From contig JBIMKP010000010.1 of assembly GCA_051861545.1 (NCBI GenBank), positions 1 to 64,000 of the forward strand: 64,000 nt of DNA, in the 5' to 3' direction. Positions 45,354 through 54,995 of the stretch are shown in pieces. The stretch comes from CAISCU01 sp051861545. GTDB taxonomy: Bacteria > Bacteroidota > Bacteroidia > UKL13-3. A model generated the notes under the pieces. That model was given only the letters and a program-made list of their open reading frames with translations. It had not been told where the DNA came from and did no database searches. The position numbers and the translations under genes were made by a program. Numbering within the stretch: the first letter of the stretch is position 1; each line of letters starts with the position of its first letter.

Positions 45354-46823
45354 ATGAAAAAGTGGTTAGTTTTATCAATGTGTCTTGCCTCATTTAATAT
45401 GTTTGCGCAAGAAAAGGAAGTAAAAGATTTCACTAAAATTGAGCTTGGAATGCCATACAAAGTGGAATTAATTCAATCAAAAACCAATAAGGTTGATGCA
45501 GGTTCAAATACTAATAAATTAGAAATTTCAGTGAGTGGTGGAATTTTAGAAATTGAACCAGGAACTGCTGGTATTTTTAATGAGCCAATTAAAGTTTATT
45601 TTACAAAGTTAAATTCATTAGAAATTAGCGGCGCTGGCGAGTTCTTTACATCAAACAATTCAGTTATTGAAACAGAAAAATTAGAAATTGAAAGCAGTGG
45701 TGCTTCAAAACTAAATTTGAATATAAAAGTTACCGATTTTAAATTAGAATTAGCAGGTGCATGTAAGGCAACAATAAAAGGAACTGCACAAAAAGCAGAA
45801 GTAGAAATTGCAGGTGCATCTAAATATTATGCATCTGATTTAAAAACAGAAGAAACCAAAATTGAAGGTGCTGGTGCTACATATTTTAATGTTTTTGCAA
45901 GTAAAAGTTTAAATGTAGAAGCAGCGGGAGCAACAAAGGGTGTTTATAATGGAAATCCTACAACAAAAAATATCAATGTTGCTGGAATTTCAAACGTAGT
46001 AGATGGTTCTACAGGTGAGCAACTAAAGGATGAAAGAAATGGTGAAGATGGCGATACTACTAAAATTAGAATTGGAAATAGAAAGGTTTTAATTTATGAA
46101 GATGGTAAAGAATTAGCCATTGAACAAAAAGACGCAAAAGAGGATGATCAAAAGAAATCGAACAAGAAAAAACCTTTAAAAGAAGTGTATAGTGGTTTTG
46201 AAATTGGAATGAATTCGTTTACTGATAACCAAATGAATTTTACCATGCCAACAAACTATAATTTCCTTGAAACTAAAATCAATAAATCATGGTTTTATGG
46301 TATCAATTTTTTAGAAGGAGATTTGATTTTAATTAAAAATAAATTGGCTTTAACATCAGGTTTGGGTATGGAGTTTCAAACCTTTGAATTCAATACAAAT
46401 AGAGTTTTATCACCAAATGTAAGAAGCGTTAGTGCAGATTCTAATTCAAAGGCATTAAATAGAAACAGGTTGTATAATTTTAACTTTAATGTTCCTTTAT
46501 TGGTGAAATTTGCTCCAAGAACTGCAAAAGGAAGAAATGGATTTCACATGGCAGTTGGTTTAATTGGAACTTATAAAGCTTATTCTCATGTAAAAACCGA
46601 AAGCACTGCCGATGGTTTTGAAATCGAATCGAAAATAAGAGATGATTACAGTATCAATCCTTTTAGAGTTCAAGCTACGGCAAGAGTTGGTTACGGATGG
46701 TTCAGAGCTTTTGCTAATTATTCATTAACACCTTATTTCAAAAAGGATTCGGGAATTGCAGGACAGGAAAATCCAGATATTAGAGTTTTCTCAGCAGGAA
46801 TTACACTTATTCCTTTTCAATAA
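45354..46823 (+). CDS. GIN-domain (DUF2807) outer-membrane beta-barrel protein
   Basis: A signal peptide (residues 1-19, ending NMFAQ) is followed by a DUF2807 'putative auto-transporter adhesin, head GIN' domain to about residue 215. The right-handed beta-helix repeat is clear from the recurring (S/A)GA(G/S/C) turns, such as LEISGAGEFF, IESSGASKLN, LELAGACKAT, VEIAGASKYY. A Lys/Asp-rich linker precedes a C-terminal ~210-residue beta-barrel (KEVYSGFEIGMNSF onward). It is likely a surface-facing protein regulated by the upstream sigma/anti-sigma pair. A terminator follows. Confidence 0.87.
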   Translation: MKKWLVLSMCLASFNMFAQEKEVKDFTKIELGMPYKVELIQSKTNKVDAGSNTNKLEISVSGGILEIEPGTAGIFNEPIKVYFTKLNSLEISGAGEFFTSNNSVIETEKLEIESSGASKLNLNIKVTDFKLELAGACKATIKGTAQKAEVEIAGASKYYASDLKTEETKIEGAGATYFNVFASKSLNVEAAGATKGVYNGNPTTKNINVAGISNVVDGSTGEQLKDERNGEDGDTTKIRIGNRKVLIYEDGKELAIEQKDAKEDDQKKSNKKKPLKEVYSGFEIGMNSFTDNQMNFTMPTNYNFLETKINKSWFYGINFLEGDLILIKNKLALTSGLGMEFQTFEFNTNRVLSPNVRSVSADSNSKALNRNRLYNFNFNVPLLVKFAPRTAKGRNGFHMAVGLIGTYKAYSHVKTESTADGFEIESKIRDDYSINPFRVQATARVGYGWFRAFANYSLTPYFKKDSGIAGQENPDIRVFSAGITLIPFQ

Positions 46824-46842
46824 TCAATCTGCTAAAGTTTTC

Positions 46843-46874
46843 AAAAAGAGCAGCCTAAACAGGTTGCTCTTTTT
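46843..46874 (+). terminator. Intrinsic terminator after the GIN-domain gene
   Basis: A 14-bp stem with one G.U pair, AAAAAGAGCAGCCT/AGGTTGCTCTTTTT (46843-46856 with 46861-46874), has loop AAAC and is followed by TTT. It lies 20 nt after the stop codon. Confidence 0.9.
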
Positions 46875-46940
46875 TTATAAAATTTTCTTAAGTTTTTAGC
46901 TAAGCTTAAGATTGAATTTATTTTTATTAACTTCACAATT

Positions 46941-48017
46941 ATGAAGAAATATATACTCCTGTTTTTACTGATTGTTTCATTAAAAGTTAATGCCCAAATA
47001 TCAATTTATAGAGAAGATATGGGTTTGCCAGGTGAATGGTTTTTAATGGCTAAAGATACCAATATTGATATTGAGGAGCTTGCTGCTGTTATGCAAATTG
47101 GGCCAAACTGTAGTTGGGATGCAACCGGAATAAGAGCTCAATCGCAGGATACTTTTTTTTATTTGAGTCCACAAGATTTTCCAAGTGCTCCAGAAGCTTG
47201 TAACCTAGTTTATATAAATCCAATAGTTAGCTCTTTGCCTGATTTTTACAATGCTAATATTGCTCAAATCAAACAGATTATTCAACCAGATGGTTTTTTT
47301 GGTGGTGAAGGCCGCATTTTATACTTGGAGTTTCCATCTAACTACAATTCAAAGTTCGCAGATTCTATCACTACAACATTTACTACTTTAGCTGTTGATT
47401 TAGGTATTCCAGAAAATCCTTTGTTTGATTCAGCTCAAATTAATTTCAAAAGTATTTATAAGTCTGATTTTGTAGGATATGGTACTTTAAGAACTAAGTT
47501 TAATAATTTACCAATCAATGCTATTAAACGTAAATTGATTAAAAGTCAGAGAACAACATTTAAAGTAAGAAATAAACTTTCGGGTGCTTATGTAAATATT
47601 CCAGGAGGTTTTGATCCAGGTGGAATTAATTCTGATAAAACAATTTACCAATGGTTTGGAACAAATTCTGGAGTTCCAATTTTAGAGTTTGAAATGGATA
47701 CGATTTACAAAGCAAAAAACTTGAGGTATTTGGTAAATTCATCTCGACTAATAAGCACTGGTATTAATGAGAACGATTTCCTTAAATCATTTAAAATTTA
47801 TCCAAATCCTGGTAAAGAATATTTTCAAATATCAATTCCAAATCAAATAAAAATCGATTATTTAGGAATTTACAATGCAGCTGGAATTCTAATAAAGGAG
47901 TTTTTTGATATTACTTCCGACCAAAAGGTATTTCATGAAATAGAACAAAGTGGAATGTATGTAATTCAAATTAAACAAGATAATAAGATTTACCATCATA
48001 AATGGTTAAAGAATTAA
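46941..48017 (+). CDS. T9SS-secreted protein of unknown function
   Basis: A signal peptide (MKKYILLFLLIVSLKVNAQ) and a C-terminal type A sorting domain (FKIYPNPGKEYFQIS, then SGMYVIQIKQDNKIYHHKWL) frame a ~260-residue middle region. I do not recognise that region. It has two Cys and a Gly/Pro-rich segment (IPGGFDPGGIN). The protein is expected to be exported by the type IX system and either released or anchored at the surface. It is a single gene between two terminated units. Confidence 0.82.
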   Translation: MKKYILLFLLIVSLKVNAQISIYREDMGLPGEWFLMAKDTNIDIEELAAVMQIGPNCSWDATGIRAQSQDTFFYLSPQDFPSAPEACNLVYINPIVSSLPDFYNANIAQIKQIIQPDGFFGGEGRILYLEFPSNYNSKFADSITTTFTTLAVDLGIPENPLFDSAQINFKSIYKSDFVGYGTLRTKFNNLPINAIKRKLIKSQRTTFKVRNKLSGAYVNIPGGFDPGGINSDKTIYQWFGTNSGVPILEFEMDTIYKAKNLRYLVNSSRLISTGINENDFLKSFKIYPNPGKEYFQISIPNQIKIDYLGIYNAAGILIKEFFDITSDQKVFHEIEQSGMYVIQIKQDNKIYHHKWLKN

Positions 48018-48165
48018 TTGGGGAATTCCTTAGTAATTAATGATTAACTGTTTCTGCCTGAGAAGTTGATTTTTGTATTAGATTCATTGTTAAGAAGTTC
48101 GAATATTTTTTAAGATTTTCTTTGTGGAGCAATTAAATTGTGAGTCTCAATTTTTGAAACTTACA

Positions 48166-49959
48166 ATGAAATTAAGTCCTGAACAAAAGCAAATTATAAA
48201 CTCGGTTGGTGATATTAAAATTAATGCAGTTGCTGGTTCTGGAAAAACTACAACCATTATTGAATACGCCAAATCGAGGCCTGCAGGGAGTAAAATCTTG
48301 TATTTGGCATATAATAAATCAGTAAAAATAGAAGCACAAAATAAATTTGCTGATGCAGGATTACATCATGTTAAAATTGAAACAGCCCATTCGCTTGCTT
48401 ATAAAAATATAGTTTTTAAGCATAATTATAGAGTTCGTTCTCAGGCTTATAGAACTTATGATATTGCTGAGTTACTTGGTTTAAAAGTAGGAGGAGAGAA
48501 GCATGCTGAATACATTGCTGCAAATCATATCAACCAAATGATTTCTTATTTCTGTAATTCAAATAAGATGAAATTGGCTGAATTGAATTATCAGGATATT
48601 GTTGCTGATAAAAAGGCATATGCTTTTGTTTCTAGATATTATGATTACTTACTCCAACATGCGCGAATTCTTTTAGCTAGAATGGATAGGGGTGAAATAG
48701 AAATTACACATGATTTTTATTTAAAGAAATTTCAGTTAGCCTCACCTCAATTGCCTTTTGATTATATTTTGTTTGATGAAGGACAAGATGCTTCACCCGC
48801 CATGCTGGATGTGTTTATCAAACAAAAAGCAACTAAAGTTATTGTTGGCGATACTCATCAACAAATTTACTCTTGGAGGTTTGCTATCAATTCTTTGGAA
48901 CAATTAAACTTCAAGCAATATTCTTTAAACAATAGCTTCAGGTTTCCAAAGCCAATTGCAGATTTAAGTAAAAAAATACTGTCGTTTAAAAAGCAAATGG
49001 GACTAAAAGAAGTTCCACCAATTGAAGGTTTGGGAGAAAGTAAATCATTAAAAACCAAAGCTGTTTTAGCTCGAACAAATTTGGGTTTACTTTTAAGAGC
49101 AATTGAGTTTTTATCTGAAGAATCGCATATCAAAAAAATATATTTCGAAGGACATATTAGTTCTTATACTTATGCCGATGATGGCGCTTCTTTATACGAT
49201 GTTTTGAATTTGTACAATGGCAAAAAAGCATTAATCAAAGACAAGTTAATTGGCTTAATGCGAAACATGGAGGATTTAGAGGAGTATATTGAAAATACAG
49301 AAGATGTTCAACTTTCTATGATGGTTGAAATTGTAAATAAATATGGAAACGAAATTCCAAATATCTTAAAAGAATTAAAAGAAAAACATTTAGATGCTGC
49401 CGATAAACATAAAGCTGAAATAGTGTTTTCTACAGTTCATCGTGCAAAAGGAATGGAGTATGATGAGGTTGAATTAGTAAATGATTTCATCAACGAAAAA
49501 AGATTGGATCGTCAACTTAAGGATGAAAAAGAAGCTCCAGATTTGTCTAAACTAAATGAGGAAATTAATCTTTTATATGTTGCTATAACAAGAACTAAAA
49601 ACAAGTTAGCCATACCATTTATACTTGTGCCTGACGGAATTTCAGAATCTGCAAATATTGAATTTGTTTATGATGATGAAGAGGAGGAAGTAGAAACAAA
49701 ACCTGTTAAGCCAGGTAAGAAAATTGTTTCATATCCAAAGCTTAAAGAAAAACCTGTATTAGCAAAAGCCTATACTGTTGATGAAAAGCGTGAGACTTAT
49801 AAAGCTGCATATAGACCCTGGACAAAAGAATTAGATGATGAACTTACCGATTTATACTTTTCTGGAAAAAAATTAAATGTAATTGCCGAGCATTTTGGTA
49901 GAACCAAAGGGGCAATTCTTTCGAGATTAGCTAAGTTGGAAATTGAAAATTTTGATTAG
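48166..49959 (+). CDS. UvrD/Rep-family helicase with C-terminal HTH-like domain
   Basis: This is a superfamily 1 ATPase with Walker A NAVAGSGKTTT at ~23-33, motif II FDEGQDASPAM, motif III VGDTHQQIYSWR, motif V STVHRAKGMEYDEVELV and motif VI LLYVAITRTKN. It is short and lacks the large 1B/2B insertions of UvrD, resembling the FBH1-like helicase group. The last ~50 residues (RPWTKELDDELTDLYFSGKK onward) look like a Myb/SANT or homeo-like DNA-binding helix bundle joined by an acidic linker. ATG 48166 (MKLSPEQKQIINSV) is chosen over GTG 48124, giving 597 residues. It probably acts in DNA repair or recombination. Confidence 0.88.
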   Translation: MKLSPEQKQIINSVGDIKINAVAGSGKTTTIIEYAKSRPAGSKILYLAYNKSVKIEAQNKFADAGLHHVKIETAHSLAYKNIVFKHNYRVRSQAYRTYDIAELLGLKVGGEKHAEYIAANHINQMISYFCNSNKMKLAELNYQDIVADKKAYAFVSRYYDYLLQHARILLARMDRGEIEITHDFYLKKFQLASPQLPFDYILFDEGQDASPAMLDVFIKQKATKVIVGDTHQQIYSWRFAINSLEQLNFKQYSLNNSFRFPKPIADLSKKILSFKKQMGLKEVPPIEGLGESKSLKTKAVLARTNLGLLLRAIEFLSEESHIKKIYFEGHISSYTYADDGASLYDVLNLYNGKKALIKDKLIGLMRNMEDLEEYIENTEDVQLSMMVEIVNKYGNEIPNILKELKEKHLDAADKHKAEIVFSTVHRAKGMEYDEVELVNDFINEKRLDRQLKDEKEAPDLSKLNEEINLLYVAITRTKNKLAIPFILVPDGISESANIEFVYDDEEEEVETKPVKPGKKIVSYPKLKEKPVLAKAYTVDEKRETYKAAYRPWTKELDDELTDLYFSGKKLNVIAEHFGRTKGAILSRLAKLEIENFD

Positions 49960-49997
49960 TAGTATTTATCTTTATTGAATTTTAGCATCAATTAATT

Positions 49998-50537
49998 TTA
50001 ATTGTTGGGATCTTCTTCAAAGCCAAACCAAACACAAGCATAATTTCCTTTAATGCCAATTCCCATGGCTTTAAAACTTCTAGTTTTCCAAATCCCTTTT
50101 TGTAAAATAACTTCATGGTGAGAAGGACTTTTCTTCCACATATCTAGTGCTAATTTAGCTGTCATGCCATTGCTATAAAAAGCAGCAATTTCAAAACCAT
50201 CACCCTTATAAGAACTTAGTTCTCTTGGTTTATCCCACATACATTTAGCTTGTTTATGGTTATCGGTATAACAGCATTCTTTCCAATTTCCATTTCTCGA
50301 CCAAGAATGCATATTGCAGCGATTACTTTCTTTATAATACAGATGAAGGTCGTTGGCATGAGTTTGAGCAACTAAGTTTAAGTTACTCGAAACTTTTACT
50401 GAATCTAGTTTCTTTTCTAAGCGATAAGAGTTAATGATATTAGCAAGTTTTCGCTCCTCACTGCTCATTTGAATATTGCTATTTTGATGAAAGATTGAAG
50501 TGAAAAAGAAATATAAAATGAGAAGTATTTTAGACAT
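49998..50537 (-). CDS. CAP-domain (SCP/PR-1 family) secreted protein
   Basis: After a short signal-like N-terminus (MSKILLILYFFFTSIFHQ) the protein shows a CAP domain. Visible parts are LANIINSYRLEKKL, LVAQTHANDLHLY, MHSWSRNGNWKECC, GFEIAAFYS, LDMWKKSPSHHEVIL and GIGIKGNYACVWFG. The conserved His and Glu of the CAP cavity appear to be present, along with several Cys. CAP proteins are secreted and of varied, mostly unknown function. The frame extends upstream to 50606, but that part overlaps a terminator hairpin, so ATG 50537 is the start (179 residues). Confidence 0.88.
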   Translation of the reverse strand: MSKILLILYFFFTSIFHQNSNIQMSSEERKLANIINSYRLEKKLDSVKVSSNLNLVAQTHANDLHLYYKESNRCNMHSWSRNGNWKECCYTDNHKQAKCMWDKPRELSSYKGDGFEIAAFYSNGMTAKLALDMWKKSPSHHEVILQKGIWKTRSFKAMGIGIKGNYACVWFGFEEDPNN

Positions 50538-50559
50538 AATAATGCCAACGTAAAAGCAA

Positions 50560-50592
50560 AAAAAAACTGCCTCTTGTGGAGGCAGTTTTTTT
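50560..50592 (-). terminator. Intrinsic terminator after the T9SS protein gene
   Basis: A 14-bp perfect stem, AAAAAAACTGCCTC/GAGGCAGTTTTTTT (50560-50573 with 50579-50592), has a 5-nt loop and lies 19 nt after the stop of the gene at 50612. The CAP gene starts 23 nt downstream of it. Confidence 0.92.
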
Positions 50593-50611
50593 AATATAAT
50601 TGGCAAACTGA

Positions 50612-51979
50612 TTATTCAGTAACCATTAATTTTTGAGTTTGAACACTGTTACCAGCTTTTACACTAACTGTGTACATACCAGGAGTTAAAGTGCTTAAAT
50701 CAACATTGTAATCATATTTAGCAGCAGCAACTTTTCCTAAATCCATAGTTGCAACTTCTTGACCTAAAATATTGTTAATGCTGATAGTTACATTGCTGTT
50801 GCTTTTCAATGAGAAACGAACTGCAGTGCTGTTAGTAGCAGGGTTAGGATATAAACCTGAGATTTCTACATTTTTAGCATCTTCGATACCAGCACCAATG
50901 TTACCAGTAACAGTTAATTTGAAGTAAGTTTCAACAAATCTTTCGTTGTTAAAAGCTTGACCGGCAATATAACCTGCCCATCCATTAACTGTAGCGTAAG
51001 AAGAACCTTTTACAGCCATTAAAGCTGTATTGTAAGCTTTGGTATTTTCCCAACCAGTAGTACCTTCATTTAAGAATAAGCCGTAACCAGCATAGTTATT
51101 TCTTTTCATTCCAGCAGGAGCAGTAGCAGGATTTAATTGATAAACGTGAACAGCTGTATCAACTCCTGTAACTGCAGGAACACCTGATTTGAAAGTCCAA
51201 GCATAAGCAACTAAAACATCATTAGTTGTTCCGTTTGAGTTGATTTCTACACCAGCAGGAGCAGCAGCTTGGTAATATTTACTTGTCCAAGCATTTTCGA
51301 AACCACCATTGTTGTTATTAGCTCTTGTAGTATCCATATCGCCATTAGCACCGCTAGTTAAAAGAATAGTGTCGATAGCGAAATAGTTAGCAGGCATTCT
51401 TTTTCCAAAATCCCAACCATTTACAGGCATAGCATAACGAGTTCCATCTGTGAAGTTTGATCTACGTAATTGAGAACCTTTCCAGTAAGTAACAAACATT
51501 GTATCAACTACAGCTCTTTGTCCACCCATTCCATCATCAACTTTATCTACATTACGTACATATAAGTATCTGAAAATAATAGAATCTACTTTGTAGCTAA
51601 CAAAACGTGAAAGTTGATTTTCAGGTTTGTCTGTTAATTGGATTAAATCATCAGTTGCATCTAATACTTGACCAACAGAAGTTGTTCCACCATAAGTAAT
51701 AGTACCATCATCATTAACAAATTTGCTTAATGAATCACTTACTAAGAAATCTACATAACCTTGTAAATTAGCACCAACATTACTTTTTCCGATGATATCC
51801 ATTACATCGTACCAATCAGAAACCATTGTTCCACCTTTTCCAAGGTTTTTCTTTGTAAAAGGATTGTTGATGTCTTTAATTGCTTTGTGACGAGGCTCGT
51901 TGCTGTTGTCGATTTTTTGAGCAAAAGTTGCGGTTCCTAATGCAACTACTGCTAAAGCTGATAGTAACAGTTTTTTCAT
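50612..51979 (-). CDS. T9SS-secreted protein with type A sorting domain
   Basis: A signal peptide (MKKLLLSALAVVALGTATFAQ) precedes ~345 residues that I do not recognise, followed by a type A T9SS sorting domain starting at GLYPNPATNSTAVRF with VTISINNILGQEVAT and LTPGMYTVSVKAGNS. The middle has Gly/Asn-rich segments (RANNNNGGFENAW) and no catalytic motif I can name. The use of common codons and the strong terminator suggest a well-expressed secreted protein. The function is unknown. Confidence 0.85.
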   Translation of the reverse strand: MKKLLLSALAVVALGTATFAQKIDNSNEPRHKAIKDINNPFTKKNLGKGGTMVSDWYDVMDIIGKSNVGANLQGYVDFLVSDSLSKFVNDDGTITYGGTTSVGQVLDATDDLIQLTDKPENQLSRFVSYKVDSIIFRYLYVRNVDKVDDGMGGQRAVVDTMFVTYWKGSQLRRSNFTDGTRYAMPVNGWDFGKRMPANYFAIDTILLTSGANGDMDTTRANNNNGGFENAWTSKYYQAAAPAGVEINSNGTTNDVLVAYAWTFKSGVPAVTGVDTAVHVYQLNPATAPAGMKRNNYAGYGLFLNEGTTGWENTKAYNTALMAVKGSSYATVNGWAGYIAGQAFNNERFVETYFKLTVTGNIGAGIEDAKNVEISGLYPNPATNSTAVRFSLKSNSNVTISINNILGQEVATMDLGKVAAAKYDYNVDLSTLTPGMYTVSVKAGNSVQTQKLMVTE

Positions 51980-52165
51980 TTGTTTGATATTTAGTTTTAG
52001 TTTTTTTCTTTAGTTTTTACTTTTTATAAAAAAAGTAATTTTTGATTTGCGGCTGAAAAATAGATAATTATATTTTCTGAATTACATCTTCGGCTCAAAT
52101 CAGGTGTCGAAAATAAGGAATTCCCTTAATATGACAAAGACAAGTTAATTTTGGAAAGGGTTGCT

Positions 52166-54127
52166 TTATGCTGAAACTTCTGTCCAATCGCCATTTTCCT
52201 TTATTAAATTGATTAATTCATTCACTGCAAACTCAGTATTTACGCCTTTTTTTACTAGCTCTTTACCTTTATATAAAGTAATTTTTCCAGGTCCCGAGCC
52301 AACATAACCATAATCGGCATCTGCCATTTCTCCAGGACCATTTACAATGCAGCCCATAATAGCAATTTTAATTCCCTTTAAATGGTCGGTTTCTTTACGA
52401 ATTTTGGCTGTTGTTTCTTGTAAATCAAATAAAGTTCTGCCGCAACTAGGACAGCTTATATATTCGGTTTTACTTATTCTTACTCTTGCTGCTTGTAGTA
52501 TTCCAAAACATATATCATTTAATCTTTTTGCTGATAATTGTTCTGCACTAATCATAATTCCATCTCCAAATCCATCTATTAATAAACTACCAACATCAGT
52601 TGATGTATGTAACATAGCTTCTTCTAAAATAGTATTGTATATAGATTGAATTATTATTGGTTGGTGATAATTGTTCTGTTCAAGAAAGAAAAATAAATTT
52701 CTTAATTCTGGCATTTTAGCCATTTGACTTGCTTTAACAATTAATACAGCATGATTAATAGTCTTAATTAACTCTAAATTTTGAGCATTCATTTCACTTG
52801 AATCAAGAGAAATAAAATTTAAAGTTGATGAAAATATTTTATTGTTTTTTATTTCATCTAAGTTGATTAGAGGAAACGCACTTTGTTTGTCAACTAACTC
52901 AATCCATGTTTTTAAATCATAAATGGCTTGAAGCCCCATGGGTAACATAAATGGAGCTTTTGTTTTACCTAAATAAATATAATCTGCACCAACATCCAAC
53001 ATTGTCCATTTATCTGCTGCTTCATTAAATGAGTGGCCAATATCTGACAAATGCGATGGATTTAAATCACTGATAGCGCTGAAATCAGCAATTACTCTTG
53101 GTACATGATTCCCTCCTAAATTATATGTTTCTTCAGTTTTTCTTTTTGTATAAACATAAGGATCCCAAGTTCCATTTTCTCTATCATTAATTACGGGAAG
53201 TCCAGAATTTAAAATGATTTTAGGATTGATTTCAGCATGAGTATTTCTTGTTTCATACCTTTTGGCTAACATTTTTGCTACAGGAACTTCAAATTCAGGA
53301 TCTTCTGTAAGTGAAACTCTTATTGTATCACCAATTCCATCTTCTAATAAAGCACCAATACCTAAAGCCGATTTTATTCTACCATCATCGCCATCTCCAG
53401 CCTCAGTAACTCCTAAGTGAAGAGGATAATGCATATTGTTGTCGTTCATGGTTTTAACCAATAAACGATAAGCCTGCACCATTACTTGCGGGTTACTTGA
53501 TTTCATGCTCAAAACAATATTATGATAGTTTTCAGCATTTGCAATTCGAAGGAATTCCATTGCAGATTCAACCATTCCCATTGGAGTATCGCCGTATCTG
53601 CTCATAATTCTGTCGCTCAAACTACCATGATTGGTGCCAATTCGCATAGCAGTTCCGTAGTTTTTACAAATTTTTACAAGAGGAATAAACTTCTCTCTGA
53701 TTCTTTCTAATTCTTCTTCGTAATCACCATCTGAATAATCAAAAATTTCAAATTTCTTTTTATCGGCATAATTTCCTGGATTGATTCTAACTTTTTCAAC
53801 CAAACGTGCAGCCATTTCAGCCGCATTTGGTGTAAAATGTATGTCAGCAACTAAAGGTACATGAATGCCGTCTGCTACTAAAGCTTTTTTAATATTTTCA
53901 AGATTTTTGGCCTCATTAATACTTGGAGCAGTTAGTCTTACCAATTCGCAACCAGCCTCTACCATTCTTTTTATTTGTTCAACAGAACCAGCTGTATCCA
54001 TGGTATCTGTTGTGGTCATACTTTGAATTCTGATAGGGTAATTACTTCCCATTAAAAGGTCACCAATTTTTACATCAATTGTTTCTCTTCTTTTGTATTC
54101 AACCAAACTTGGGCAAAATGTGTTCAT
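52166..54127 (-). CDS. ispG: 4-hydroxy-3-methylbut-2-enyl diphosphate synthase, long form
   Basis: This [4Fe-4S] enzyme of the MEP isoprenoid pathway converts MEcPP to HMBPP. The TIM-barrel N-terminus (YKRRETIDVKIGDLLMGSNY) and C-terminal ferredoxin-like part are separated by a ~250-residue insertion. This makes the 653-residue plant- and Bacteroidota-type long form. Cluster ligands are C559 and C562 (SCPSCGRT), C593 (GCIVNGPGE) and the Glu at 600. The upstream SDR gene ends 10 nt before its start on the same strand, so they may be co-transcribed. Confidence 0.96.
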   Translation of the reverse strand: MNTFCPSLVEYKRRETIDVKIGDLLMGSNYPIRIQSMTTTDTMDTAGSVEQIKRMVEAGCELVRLTAPSINEAKNLENIKKALVADGIHVPLVADIHFTPNAAEMAARLVEKVRINPGNYADKKKFEIFDYSDGDYEEELERIREKFIPLVKICKNYGTAMRIGTNHGSLSDRIMSRYGDTPMGMVESAMEFLRIANAENYHNIVLSMKSSNPQVMVQAYRLLVKTMNDNNMHYPLHLGVTEAGDGDDGRIKSALGIGALLEDGIGDTIRVSLTEDPEFEVPVAKMLAKRYETRNTHAEINPKIILNSGLPVINDRENGTWDPYVYTKRKTEETYNLGGNHVPRVIADFSAISDLNPSHLSDIGHSFNEAADKWTMLDVGADYIYLGKTKAPFMLPMGLQAIYDLKTWIELVDKQSAFPLINLDEIKNNKIFSSTLNFISLDSSEMNAQNLELIKTINHAVLIVKASQMAKMPELRNLFFFLEQNNYHQPIIIQSIYNTILEEAMLHTSTDVGSLLIDGFGDGIMISAEQLSAKRLNDICFGILQAARVRISKTEYISCPSCGRTLFDLQETTAKIRKETDHLKGIKIAIMGCIVNGPGEMADADYGYVGSGPGKITLYKGKELVKKGVNTEFAVNELINLIKENGDWTEVSA

Positions 54128-54137
54128 ATCGTTTTCT

Positions 54138-54851
54138 TTAATTGATATCGCCTGCTAATGGACGAATAATAATCTCTTCAACATTTGTAGAATAGGAAAG
54201 TTCTTGAACTGTTGAAATTAGTTTTGCAATATCAACAGCAGGAATAAATCTTTCTTCGGGTAAATCTGAGCCTGCCCAGCTATTTGTTAGTGTAGCGCCA
54301 GGTAAAACAGAACTTACTTTTATTTGATAACTTTTAAGTTCTTCTCTTAAAACCTTACTCATTCCTAACATAGCAAATTTGCTGATGCAATAAGAACCAC
54401 CATTGGTATAAGCAGTAATACTAGCAGTTGAACAAATATTAAAAATATGACCTGATTTGTTTTCTTTCATCACAGGTACAATGGCTCTGGTTAAATGGTA
54501 TGCGCTTGCAACATTGGTATTCATCTGTTTTTCAAAAGCACCTTCATCTTCCTCACAAATACTTCCAGGCATAAAAACACCCGCATTGTTAACCAATACA
54601 TCTACTTGCCCAAATTCATTTATAACATCTTTTGCGAAAATTTTGAGTAATTCGGAATTAGAAACATCACAAACTTCCATGAAAAATTTTTGACTGGGAA
54701 AATCACTGCTTAATTCCATAAATAACGAGGTTAACTCTTCTTTATTTCTAGCGCATCCAGCTACATTAAATCCTTTTGAAGCGAATTCTTTTACAATTGC
54801 TAAACCAATTCCTTTGGTGCAGCCAGTAACCAAAACCGATTTTTCTTTCAT
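54138..54851 (-). CDS. Short-chain dehydrogenase/reductase (SDR)
   Basis: This is a classical SDR. It has the NAD(P)-binding motif TGCTKGIG near the start, the NNAGV strand, catalytic Ser in ICSTAS and catalytic YCISK. The substrate is unknown; ketone or hydroxysteroid-like reduction is the family theme. ATG 54851 is used (237 residues); a longer frame to 54926 would add a poly-Lys/Phe leader with no family match. On the minus strand TAAATTTGC ends 4 nt upstream of the ATG, suggesting a nearly leaderless transcript. It probably shares a message with ispG. Confidence 0.9.
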   Translation of the reverse strand: MKEKSVLVTGCTKGIGLAIVKEFASKGFNVAGCARNKEELTSLFMELSSDFPSQKFFMEVCDVSNSELLKIFAKDVINEFGQVDVLVNNAGVFMPGSICEEDEGAFEKQMNTNVASAYHLTRAIVPVMKENKSGHIFNICSTASITAYTNGGSYCISKFAMLGMSKVLREELKSYQIKVSSVLPGATLTNSWAGSDLPEERFIPAVDIAKLISTVQELSYSTNVEEIIIRPLAGDIN

Positions 54852-54855
54852 TGCT

Positions 54856-54864
54856 GCAAATTTA
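54856..54864 (-). promoter_or_regulatory. Putative -7 element at the SDR start
   Basis: TAAATTTGC on the minus strand matches TAnnTTTG exactly and ends 4 nt before the ATG. If real, the transcript would start at or next to the start codon. No TTG -33 box at the usual distance is seen. Confidence 0.3.
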
Positions 54865-54995
54865 CCTGAATGTGCTGTATTTCCCCGTTTTAAATTTTTC
54901 AAAAAAAAAATCAATGTCAATTTCAATTTTCTTTGCTTAATTTGGAACTTATAGCAAAAATATACTAGTTTGTTTTAGCTTGATTATCAAATTAT

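Noticed and set aside
45600..45950. Repeated DNA pattern that could be mistaken for a tandem repeat array
   Set aside because: The recurring pattern is the protein-level (S/A)GA(G/S/C) turn of the GIN beta-helix. The DNA units are not conserved enough and have no spacer structure, so this is neither a CRISPR nor a satellite.
50538..50606. Upstream extension of the CAP-domain ORF
   Set aside because: The extra 23 codons lie across a perfect terminator hairpin (50560-50592) of the preceding gene. ATG 50537 gives a proper signal peptide instead.
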